This document shows, piece after piece, positions 44,932 to 52,363 of a DNA stretch of 64,000 bases (position 1 is the first letter of the stretch; every line of letters starts with the position of its first letter). The notes beneath the pieces were generated by a model, which was given only the letters and a program-made list of their open reading frames with translations, was not told the DNA's origin and made no database searches. The DNA lies in assembly GCF_005771405.1 (NCBI RefSeq), contig NZ_VAUA01000004.1, forward strand, positions 62,001 to 126,000, given 5' to 3'. The DNA comes from Parasedimentitalea maritima (GTDB lineage Bacteria > Pseudomonadota > Alphaproteobacteria > Rhodobacterales > Rhodobacteraceae). The position numbers were made by a program, and so were the translations under genes.

Positions 44932-45693
44932 ATGAAAGGTTGGAGCATATTTGCTCACTCAGTGGGGATGGTGACGCGCAATTTGTCCGAGGCATTGAAA
45001 ATTGCTGTGGTGCCGGTTCTGATTGGGTTTGCCGCCATCGTCGTTCTGACAATGATGACCGGTTTTTCATTTGGTTCCATGTCCGACCCCGAGGCGATGG
45101 AAAAATTGATGAGGGACGGCGGAATGGGGGGAATGTTTTTTCCGTTCATCCTGTTTGTTATCGTGTTGGTGACTATCGAGTTGTGGATTTTTGTGTCGTG
45201 GCATCGGTTTATCCTGCTTGAGGAATACCCCACTGGCTGGATCCCGGAATTTCGTTTTGACCGTATCATGGCCTATTTTGGCCGCGGGTTTCTGATCGGG
45301 GCCATCATGGTAGCAATGTGGATTATTGCCGGATTGGCGGCGGCAATCTTGGGACCGCTTGGTGTTGTCGCCCTAGTAGGAGCTGTGTTTTTTTCGTTTA
45401 TCCTTCTATACCGGCTTGTAGCCATTCTGCCTGCCGCTGCGATTGGAAAACCGCTGACTGTTGGCCAGGCTTGGGAGGCAACTAAAGGGTCATCTGGTAC
45501 AATAATTGTGCTGGTAATTGTCATCATCGTGGCGCAATTTTTGCTTCAGGTTGTGACCGGTCTGTCTATGGTGGTCTTTCCGCCACTTGGTATTTTGTTT
45601 CAGGTGTTTGTGACTCTGGTGATGTCACTGGTAAATGTCAGCATACTGACCACGTTTTATGGTCACTATGTCGAAGGCCGTGAAATCGGCTGA
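44932..45693 (+). CDS. Multi-pass membrane protein of unknown function
   Basis: I do not recognise the family. The ATG at 44932 has GGAAGGA before it, giving 253 residues. There are about six hydrophobic segments: near residues 20-45, 65-95, 115-145, 148-165, 185-210 and 215-240. A Met/Gly-rich loop (MRDGGMGGMFFP) lies before the second segment. The layout resembles small YciC- or DUF-type inner-membrane proteins. It is a single gene between argG and ilvA. Confidence 0.7.
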   Translation: MKGWSIFAHSVGMVTRNLSEALKIAVVPVLIGFAAIVVLTMMTGFSFGSMSDPEAMEKLMRDGGMGGMFFPFILFVIVLVTIELWIFVSWHRFILLEEYPTGWIPEFRFDRIMAYFGRGFLIGAIMVAMWIIAGLAAAILGPLGVVALVGAVFFSFILLYRLVAILPAAAIGKPLTVGQAWEATKGSSGTIIVLVIVIIVAQFLLQVVTGLSMVVFPPLGILFQVFVTLVMSLVNVSILTTFYGHYVEGREIG

Positions 45694-45711
45694 ATCTCGG
45701 CCGGTATTCTT

Positions 45712-45777
45712 ATGTATGCTTTGCGCCTGCCCCTTGCCTTGGGGGCGGGCTTGCGCCAATCAATAAGACATGACTGA
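45712..45777 (+). CDS. Possible 21-codon leader ORF overlapping the ilvA start
   Basis: An ATG at 45712 opens a short frame with five Leu codons (MYALRLPLALGAGL...). It runs through a GC-rich hairpin (CCTGCCCC, seven-base loop, GGGGGCGGG) and stops eight bases past the ilvA ATG. Neither this ORF nor ilvA has a good Shine-Dalgarno. It could be a coupling or attenuation peptide, but the lack of a ribosome site makes chance likely. Confidence 0.25.
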   Translation: MYALRLPLALGAGLRQSIRHD

Positions 45778-46996
45778 TTTCCAGACCCAAGCCCGCGTTG
45801 CCGAAGCAGCGATGCGCGATGTTTTCCCCGCCACACCCTTGCAGCGAAATGCACATCTGTCGGAACGATTTGGCGCAGAGATTTATCTGAAACGTGAAGA
45901 TCTAAGTCCGGTTCGGTCTTACAAAATTCGCGGTGCTTATAATGCCATGCGTAAACAGCCCGATCAGGAACTGTTCGTTTGTGCCAGCGCTGGCAATCAT
46001 GCTCAGGGTGTTGCCTATATGTGTAGTCACATGGGGGTCAAAGGCGTGATTTTTATGCCTGTGACCACGCCGCAGCAAAAAATCCAGAAAACTCGTATGT
46101 TTGGTGGCGATCAAGTCGAGATCCATCTGGTTGGCGACTATTTTGATGACACTTTGACAGCGGCACAGGAATGGTGCCAGCGTGAAGGCGGTCATTTTTT
46201 GTCGCCATTTGATGATGCGGATGTAATTGAAGGTCAAAGCTCAATTGCGGTCGAGATCGAGGCGCAACTGGGTAAAGTCCCAGATCACGTGATCCTGCCT
46301 GTAGGCGGGGGAGGGATGTCCTCTGGGGTGGCAAGTTGGTTTGGTGATCAGGTTCATTGCTTGTTTGTCGAACCTGAGGGCGGGGCCTGTCTGAAAGCGG
46401 CGCTAAAAGCAGGTCATCCGGTTTCTCTGGATCGAGTTGACACTTTTGTCGATGGTGCCGCTGTTGGGCGTATTGGGGTGCAACCTTTTGCTTTGTTGCA
46501 ACATGTTCCACTGCCTGATGTGCTGACTATTTCCGAGGACCGGATTTGTACAACGATGATCGAGATGTTGAATGTCGAGGGCATCGTTTTGGAGCCAGCC
46601 GGCGCGCTTGCAGTGGAAGCGTTGGGCGATGTTCGCTCGTGGATACGGGGAAAGACGGTTGTTTGTATCACCTCAGGTGGAAATTTTGACTTTGAACGCC
46701 TGCCAGAGGTCAAGGAACGCGCACAGCGTTACTCCGGCGTAAAAAAATACTTCCTGCTACGACTGCCACAGCGTCCCGGAGCGTTGAAAGAGTTCCTGGG
46801 CATTCTGGGACCGGAAGATGACATTGCTCGGTTTGAGTATATGAAAAAGTCTGCCCGCAACTTTGGTTCGGTTTTGATTGGCATTGAAACCAAGCGGCCA
46901 GAAAATTTTCCAAAGCTATTTTCCCGCCTCGATGAAGCAGGGTTCACTTACAGTGACATAACCAGTGATGAAACTTTGGCGCAATTTGTGATCTAG
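45770..46996 (+). CDS. ilvA: Threonine ammonia-lyase (threonine dehydratase)
   Basis: IlvA deaminates threonine to 2-oxobutanoate, the entry to isoleucine synthesis. The PLP lysine is in SYKIRGAYNAM, the phosphate-binding loop is VGGGGMSSG, and the catalytic core covers residues about 1-320. One ACT-like regulatory domain (YFLLRLPQRPGALKEFL to the C terminus) follows, fitting the single-ACT form of 408 residues. Regulation by isoleucine is expected for the family but is not proven here. Confidence 0.93.
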   Translation: MTDFQTQARVAEAAMRDVFPATPLQRNAHLSERFGAEIYLKREDLSPVRSYKIRGAYNAMRKQPDQELFVCASAGNHAQGVAYMCSHMGVKGVIFMPVTTPQQKIQKTRMFGGDQVEIHLVGDYFDDTLTAAQEWCQREGGHFLSPFDDADVIEGQSSIAVEIEAQLGKVPDHVILPVGGGGMSSGVASWFGDQVHCLFVEPEGGACLKAALKAGHPVSLDRVDTFVDGAAVGRIGVQPFALLQHVPLPDVLTISEDRICTTMIEMLNVEGIVLEPAGALAVEALGDVRSWIRGKTVVCITSGGNFDFERLPEVKERAQRYSGVKKYFLLRLPQRPGALKEFLGILGPEDDIARFEYMKKSARNFGSVLIGIETKRPENFPKLFSRLDEAGFTYSDITSDETLAQFVI

Positions 46997-47082
46997 AGCC
47001 GGAATCATTCGGGGATCGCATTCATCTGAAGAGTGCAACTCGGACATTGTGAGCGTTAAAACTTTGGATAGTCAGGCTTTGT

Positions 47083-47409
47083 TCAAAACCGATTAGGCAA
47101 TTCGTTGATGAACGTGGCTTTAGAAGATTGATACGTCGCGATGATCGCCGGTACATCTACAGTGTCTGCACTACCCTGTGCGGATTTCCGTTCGCCATCT
47201 TGGCATAGTGAAGAAAACCCCTGAAACCCTAGGCTTAAGGCGCTACCCTTCAGAAAATGCAAATCTTGCTCTAGCTGCGTACGATCAGAGAGTTTGCTGA
47301 GCTTGCCAATAACTTCTTCTACTTCTTCTAGAAACAGATCGACAACTTCCCCAAAGTCTTCGGCGCCTACTTCTTCACGCAATTCTTTTACTCTAGGCCA
47401 GTCAATCAT
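47083..47409 (-). CDS. Hpt-domain phosphotransfer protein
   Basis: This 108-residue stand-alone histidine phosphotransfer protein has the motif HFLKGSALSLGF with the phospho-accepting His near residue 51. The helices are acidic, with an EEVEEVIGKL stretch. Such modules shuttle phosphate between response regulators. It is divergent from a REC-SpoIIE phosphatase gene, which suggests that it receives from or donates to that protein. The 109-base gap between ORF openings is AT-rich. Confidence 0.9.
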   Translation of the reverse strand: MIDWPRVKELREEVGAEDFGEVVDLFLEEVEEVIGKLSKLSDRTQLEQDLHFLKGSALSLGFQGFSSLCQDGERKSAQGSADTVDVPAIIATYQSSKATFINELPNRF

Positions 47410-47581
47410 GGCGTAAATCCTGTTACTCGTTCTTAATTCTGCTACATGTACGCTGAAACCGTAAAATTATGATGAATGAGGAAGTATACGTTAAATTTTA
47501 AGGTTCATGGCTTGTTAAGTGGCAGGGGTGATATTGCCACCGGTTACTAGATTTTCGGCTGACATTAACGAGGTGCATTCG

Positions 47582-48853
47582 GTGTTGCCAGACAGTACAT
47601 TTGATAAGGACGAGCAGATCGACAATGGGTCGATTCGACGGGTTCTGGTCGTGGACGACAGTCGGCTCCAGAGGCGCATTCTTGTGGCGTCGCTGAAAAA
47701 ATGGGGATTCGAGGTTACCGAAGCCGAAAGCGGCGAGGCTGCAATGGAAATTTGCAGCTTGGATCCGCCGGACTTGATTCTCAGCGACTGGATGATGCCT
47801 GGGATGAGCGGCTTAGATTTTTGCCGGGCGTTTCGTGAGTATTCCAAGGAAAGCTACAGCTATTTTATCTTGCTGACTTCAAAAAGTGAAAAGAACGAAG
47901 TTGCAGAAGGTCTCGATGCTGGCGCTGACGATTTTCTAACTAAGCCAGTAAGCTCAAATGAGCTGCGAGCCCGTATTTCGGCGGGTGAACGTATTCTGCG
48001 AATGCAGCGTGAACTGTCCGAAAAAAATCGTATTGTTTCCGATACTTTGGGTGAACTGCAGCGTGTCTATGACGCAATTGACAAAGATTTGGTTCAAGCA
48101 CGAAAAATCCAACAATCTCTGGTGCCGGAACTGTCGCGCAAATTTGGGTCATCTTCAGTCAGTTTGCTGCTAAAGCCCTGCGGTCATATTGGTGGGGATC
48201 TTGTTGGGATGTTCTCGCCAGGAGTGAACCGGTTGGGGTTCTATTCGATAGATGTGTCTGGCCATGGTATCACGTCGGCAATGATGACGGCCCGTCTGGG
48301 TGGCTATTTGTCGACAAACTATTTCGATCAGAACGTCGCGATGGAAAAACGCTTTAATCGGTTCTATGCATTGCGCCAGCCCGAGGAAGTGGCCAGCCTA
48401 CTGAACGCTCGATTGATTGCTGATACAGGAATCGAAGAGTACTTCACTATGGCTTACTGCATTGTGGATCTACGCAGCGGCATTCTCAAACTGGTCCAGG
48501 CGGGTCATCCACATCCATTGGTCTTACGCAAAGATGGGTCGACAGAATTCTTGGGTGAAGGCGGTGTACCCGTAGGATTGATCCCTGATATCCCCTATAC
48601 GCAGGTGGAAACGGTGATGGAGCCGGGTGATAGACTGTTGCTCTATTCAGATGGTTTTACCGAAGCACGGCTGGTGAATGGCGAGATGCTAGAACCTGAA
48701 GGACTGTTAGATCTGATTGAAAAGTGTGATTCCCGACAAAGTGGTCAGGAATTTTTGGACGATCTATATTGGCACCTTACACAAGTGATGTCGCCAGAAT
48801 TTGGTCTGGAAGATGACGTTTCAGCCACTGTGTTTGAGTATAATGGACCGTGA
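47582..48853 (+). CDS. Response regulator with SpoIIE/PP2C phosphatase domain
   Basis: A REC domain (RVLVVDDSRLQRRILVASL, phospho-acceptor Asp in DLILSDWMMPGMSG, TSKSEKNEVAEGLDAGADDFLTKP) is joined by a coiled coil (about residues 135-185) to a SpoIIE/PP2C phosphatase (GGDLVGMFSP, DVSGHGITSAMM, LYSDGFTEA, DDVSATVF). Proteins of this layout dephosphorylate anti-anti-sigma factors in partner-switch systems; RbaY in Rhodobacter capsulatus is one. No anti-sigma gene is in the window. The GTG at 47582 is chosen because an AGG lies eight bases before it; the frame is open from a GTG at 47519, which lacks a site. Confidence 0.9.
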   Translation: MLPDSTFDKDEQIDNGSIRRVLVVDDSRLQRRILVASLKKWGFEVTEAESGEAAMEICSLDPPDLILSDWMMPGMSGLDFCRAFREYSKESYSYFILLTSKSEKNEVAEGLDAGADDFLTKPVSSNELRARISAGERILRMQRELSEKNRIVSDTLGELQRVYDAIDKDLVQARKIQQSLVPELSRKFGSSSVSLLLKPCGHIGGDLVGMFSPGVNRLGFYSIDVSGHGITSAMMTARLGGYLSTNYFDQNVAMEKRFNRFYALRQPEEVASLLNARLIADTGIEEYFTMAYCIVDLRSGILKLVQAGHPHPLVLRKDGSTEFLGEGGVPVGLIPDIPYTQVETVMEPGDRLLLYSDGFTEARLVNGEMLEPEGLLDLIEKCDSRQSGQEFLDDLYWHLTQVMSPEFGLEDDVSATVFEYNGP

Positions 48854-48906
48854 TTTGTAGTTCCGCCATTGTTGGGCATGAGGGGATGACCTCAGAATGA
48901 TATTTC

Positions 48907-49359
48907 TCAACGATGCCATTTTAATCTATTCAATTGAGCAGCAAAAAACCGGTCTCCGGGATTGCCTAGCTGACTGACGGCATCTGATGCGTCAGTCCAA
49001 ATGGCTTTATGGTTTTTTTCCCTAGGTGGAGCAATGCGTTGCACTGGACGAGCAACGTATATGTGGCATAGTTTTTCTGCCCACAAATCGTACTCTGGCA
49101 TATAAACAAACCGTCGGAAAATTCCAAATTTTTGTGGAGTGGAAATACTCCAACCAGTTTCCTCGTGAACCTCACGGTGCAGCGCTGGGAGAGGAGATTC
49201 ACCCGGGTCAATGCCCCCACCGGGCAATTGAATGTCAGGGTCAGGATCATATTGGCAGGTCAGTAGAAATTGGCCATTTCGAGGCAATAATGCATATACT
49301 CCAGGTCGGCGGTGATAGTGGCGACCCGGCTCTGGTGGCTCTCCAAATCGTCTGATCAC
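48907..49359 (-). CDS. Nudix hydrolase
   Basis: The Nudix box is GGGIDPGESPLPALHREVHEETGW, complete with the REVHEETG core. I start at the GTG 49359 because AAAGGGG lies seven bases before it and the protein then begins IRRFGEPPEPG (150 residues). The frame stays open to 49602 but would then run into the divergent hslO gene. The substrate is unknown; the NTP or diphosphate class cannot be read from sequence. Confidence 0.85.
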   Translation of the reverse strand: MIRRFGEPPEPGRHYHRRPGVYALLPRNGQFLLTCQYDPDPDIQLPGGGIDPGESPLPALHREVHEETGWSISTPQKFGIFRRFVYMPEYDLWAEKLCHIYVARPVQRIAPPREKNHKAIWTDASDAVSQLGNPGDRFFAAQLNRLKWHR

Positions 49360-49436
49360 GTTGCAACCCCTTTCATCCAAATGTGATACACCTATATAGG
49401 CTCGATATGCCAACCTCGGGCGTGTAAGGAAACCCC

Positions 49437-50423
49437 ATGACTCTTGGAACACAAATCGCTTGGGACGATACAGTCCTGCCATTTCAACTTGATGTTGTCG
49501 ACATGCGTGGCCGCGTGGCGCGGCTGGATGGCGTGTTGGATGGTATCCTGAAACAACATGAATACCCGCCACAAGTCGAAGCCCTAGTGGCCGAAATGGC
49601 ATTGTTGACCGCGTTGATCGGCCAGACCATCAAATTGCGCTGGAAACTGTCACTGCAGGTACAGTCCAAAGGCCCGGTTCGGATGATAGCAACCGACTAT
49701 TATGCGCCACAAGCCGAGGGCGAGCCGGCCAGAATTCGCGCCTATGCCAGCTATGACGCTGACCGGCTGGATGACAGCGTGCCATTTGATCAGGTGGGTG
49801 ACGGATATTTCGCAGTTCTGATAGATCAGGGCGAAGGTAACACACCTTATCAAGGTATCACCTCGTTGGATGGCGAGTCGCTGTCGGCCTGTGCCGAAGC
49901 CTATTTTGCTCAATCTGAACAGTTACCAACCCGGTTTGGTCTAAGTTTTGGTAAATCTTCAACACCCGGAAGTGCGGAGCATTGGCGGGCTGGCGGTATA
50001 ATGTTGCAGCATATGCCCAAGGCATCCCCTTTTGTCGCCCAGACCGAAGGTGACGGTGAGATCTTAACCGCTGCTGATCTGGTGGATGGTGAAGAAGGCG
50101 AAAATTGGAATCGGGTCAATATCCTGCTGGACACAGTCGAGGACCTTGAATTGATTGGCCCCTCGGTTCCACCAACCGATCTCTTGTTGCGCCTCTTCCA
50201 TGAAGAGCAGCCGCGCGTGTTCGACCCGCAGGGCGTCACATTTGGCTGTACCTGTTCTGAAGAGCGCGTGCGTCAAAGCCTGTCGATCTATTCCGCTCAG
50301 GATCTCCAAAAAATGACGACTGATGATGGACGGATTACGGCGGATTGCCAGTTTTGCAGCTCCCATTACAATCTCGATCCAAAAACGGTTGGGTTTGACG
50401 CGGAAAATCCGCCGAATGCCTGA
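49437..50423 (+). CDS. hslO: Redox-regulated chaperone Hsp33
   Basis: Hsp33 is a holdase activated by oxidation. The C-terminal zinc redox switch is complete: FGCTCSEERV gives CxC and ADCQFCSSHY gives CxxC. The N-terminal core has DGVLDGILKQHEYPPQVEALVAEMALLTALIGQTIKLRWKLSLQVQSKGP. It has 328 residues. The ATG follows AAGGAAACCCC. Its stop overlaps the next Nudix gene by eight bases. Confidence 0.95.
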   Translation: MTLGTQIAWDDTVLPFQLDVVDMRGRVARLDGVLDGILKQHEYPPQVEALVAEMALLTALIGQTIKLRWKLSLQVQSKGPVRMIATDYYAPQAEGEPARIRAYASYDADRLDDSVPFDQVGDGYFAVLIDQGEGNTPYQGITSLDGESLSACAEAYFAQSEQLPTRFGLSFGKSSTPGSAEHWRAGGIMLQHMPKASPFVAQTEGDGEILTAADLVDGEEGENWNRVNILLDTVEDLELIGPSVPPTDLLLRLFHEEQPRVFDPQGVTFGCTCSEERVRQSLSIYSAQDLQKMTTDDGRITADCQFCSSHYNLDPKTVGFDAENPPNA

Positions 50424-51009
50424 TCTGATCGAAACCCTTCGAACGGCTTTGGAGCGATCCGGGACCGGTTCGTCGGATTTTGATTTGAACCCGAATATTG
50501 AACTAGCAGCAGGGCGCAAGTTGCGTCCTGCTGGCGTATTGGTGCCTATTTCTACCACTAGTGGCGAACCACATGTAATTCTCACCAAGCGGTCATCGGC
50601 ACTGAAGCATCACCCGGGCCAAATCGCATTTCCGGGCGGCAAGCAGGATGACGGTGATGCCGATGTTACCGCTGCTGCTCTGCGCGAAGCCTGGGAGGAG
50701 GTCGGTCTGCCGCGTGATCTTCCAAAAGTTATCGGTCAGTTACCCGAACATGAAACCGTTACTGGATTCCGGGTCACACCCGTCGTAGCAATAATTGACC
50801 GTGATTTTCAGTTACAGCCCGAACCGGGCGAGGTCGACGAGGTGTTTTCCGTTCCGCTCAACCATTTGCTGAACCCCGAAAACTATGTTGTTGAATCAAG
50901 GTTTTGGCGGGGCGAACGGCGGCTCTATTTTACTGTCCCTTATGGTCCCTACTATATATGGGGTGCCACTGCACGAATGCTGCGCGGGCTAGCAGATCGG
51001 ATGCAATGA
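50416..51009 (+). CDS. CoA pyrophosphatase-type Nudix hydrolase
   Basis: The 197-residue protein starts at the ATG overlapping hslO (a longer frame from 50323 is a shadow). It has LKHHPGQIAFPGGKQDDGD, matching the NuCoA signature of CoA diphosphatases, followed by the Nudix box with ALREAWEEVGL. These enzymes cut CoA or its oxidised forms to phosphopantetheine and ADP. It overlaps cca by ATGA in the operon hslO-nudix-cca. Confidence 0.9.
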   Translation: MPDLIETLRTALERSGTGSSDFDLNPNIELAAGRKLRPAGVLVPISTTSGEPHVILTKRSSALKHHPGQIAFPGGKQDDGDADVTAAALREAWEEVGLPRDLPKVIGQLPEHETVTGFRVTPVVAIIDRDFQLQPEPGEVDEVFSVPLNHLLNPENYVVESRFWRGERRLYFTVPYGPYYIWGATARMLRGLADRMQ

Positions 51010-52163
51010 TGACACGGATTGATCAACCATGGCTAAGTGATCCCAACACTCAAGCGGTTTGTGATGCCATCTGCGCCGATGGAGCACAGTTGCTCTTTGT
51101 CGGCGGCTGTGTCCGCAATGCGCTTTTGGGTGTCGCTGTCTCGGATCTGGATTTGGCTACGGATGCACAGCCTGAAACGGTAATGCAACTGGCCAAACGG
51201 GCAGGGATCAAGGCGATTCCAACTGGGATCGATCATGGAACCATTACACTCGTTAGTGGTGGTATACCCTTTGAAATCACCACCTTTCGCAAGGATGTAG
51301 CGACTGATGGTCGCCGCGCTACCGTGGCATTTTCCAGTGACATCGCTGATGATGCTGCTCGGCGCGATTTCACGATGAACGCCCTGTATGCACGTCCTGA
51401 TGGAACAGTCGTTGATCCTCTGGGCGGCATGGCAGATCTGCAGGCTCGCCAGGTGCGATTTATTGGTACGGCACAAAACCGCATTCGCGAGGACTACTTG
51501 CGGTCACTACGGTATTTCCGGTTTCATGCTTGGTACGGTGACCCAGATGCTGGGTTTGATTCCGATGCTTTGGCGGCAATTGCAGCCAATCTGGATGGTC
51601 TGGATCAATTGTCGCGTGAAAGGGTTGGCGCTGAGCTAATTAAGCTTTTGTCAGCTGATGATCCGGCCCCGGCAGTCGCAGCAATGCGGCAGTCCGGCGC
51701 GCTTCTTCGCTTGCTCCCCGGAGCGGATGACCGTGCGCTGGCGCCACTGGTCTGTTTTGAAGCAGGGCAGGCTCCTGATGCTATACGCCGATTGGCCGCG
51801 CTCGGCGGTGCAGACATCGGGGAACACTTGCGGCTAAGCAAGGCGCAGGTCGTCAATTGGATCACTTTGCGCGATCAGGCTGTGGGAACCACATCTCCAT
51901 CTGAACTGGGATACCGGCTTGGCGCCACAAAGGCGATGGATGTGCTGCTATTGAGATCAGCATTGTTGGAACAACCCTTATTGTCCAATTTAGAGACTGA
52001 AATTGCCTTTGGTGAATCTGCGAAATTTCCGCTGTCGGCGCGCGATTTGATGCCAGAAATTACAGGTAAACAATTGGGAGAAACGTTGAAACAACTTGAG
52101 TCTGATTGGATCACCTCAGGGTTTACGCTGACCCGTGAGGCGCTATTGGCCAATCGAAAATAA
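51006..52163 (+). CDS. cca: CCA tRNA nucleotidyltransferase
   Basis: This is a class II nucleotidyltransferase of 385 residues. The motif LLFVGGCVRNALLGVAVSDLDLATDA carries the catalytic DxD, followed by TYRTD-type ITTFRKDVATDGRRATVAFS, RRDFTMNALYARPDG and the RFIGTAQNRIREDYLRSLRYFRFHA head/neck segment. It adds or repairs the tRNA 3' CCA. Starts at 51006 and 51009 are both possible (MM). It could be CC- or poly(A)-adding by family, but a single copy in this operon suggests the CCA enzyme. Confidence 0.93.
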   Translation: MMTRIDQPWLSDPNTQAVCDAICADGAQLLFVGGCVRNALLGVAVSDLDLATDAQPETVMQLAKRAGIKAIPTGIDHGTITLVSGGIPFEITTFRKDVATDGRRATVAFSSDIADDAARRDFTMNALYARPDGTVVDPLGGMADLQARQVRFIGTAQNRIREDYLRSLRYFRFHAWYGDPDAGFDSDALAAIAANLDGLDQLSRERVGAELIKLLSADDPAPAVAAMRQSGALLRLLPGADDRALAPLVCFEAGQAPDAIRRLAALGGADIGEHLRLSKAQVVNWITLRDQAVGTTSPSELGYRLGATKAMDVLLLRSALLEQPLLSNLETEIAFGESAKFPLSARDLMPEITGKQLGETLKQLESDWITSGFTLTREALLANRK

Positions 52164-52363
52164 CGACAGCACAACCAAAGCGCGTGACAAAGATAAAAAT
52201 CTGTCCTAACTATTGGCCATCAATAACCTGTCAAATGACGGAGGAATGCAAATGTATCGTGGGATCTGGTTCACCTAAAGCCAATATCCTGTCTGATTGA
52301 CACGGGTGCTTTGGCACCGCTGTCCGCATTTGCATTCAAATTTTGCTCAACTGGAGCACCCCC
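52164..52363 (+). promoter_or_regulatory. Structured leader region of the ABC exporter operon
   Basis: This 200-base gap holds an eight-codon ORF with a strong ribosome site. A perfect 11-base inverted repeat, 52244-52254 with 52327-52337, encloses that ORF. An inner hairpin lies at 52299-52324 (GACA-CGGGTGC, TTTG, GCACC-GC-TGTC). A small hairpin at 52344-52358 (TGCTC/GAGCA) contains the GGAG of the ABC gene. Together this looks like a cis-acting translational or transcriptional control leader. The elements are seen; the mechanism is inferred. Confidence 0.5.
52252..52278 (+). CDS. Eight-residue leader peptide MYRGIWFT
   Basis: GGAGG lies seven bases before an ATG that opens MYRGIWFT and a TAA. 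The ribosome site and start codon are in the left arm of an 11-base stem whose right arm lies 25 bases before the ABC transporter start. It is a candidate regulatory leader peptide; too short for coding statistics. Confidence 0.45.
   Translation: MYRGIWFT

Noticed and set aside
47480-47518. CtrA box between the Hpt gene and the REC-SpoIIE gene
   Set aside because: Several TTAA motifs occur, but their spacings are 3 and 13 bases, not 7.
49360-49602. N-terminal extension of the Nudix gene at 48907
   Set aside because: The extra 81 residues overlap divergent hslO, show no domain, and a better ribosome site supports the start at 49359.
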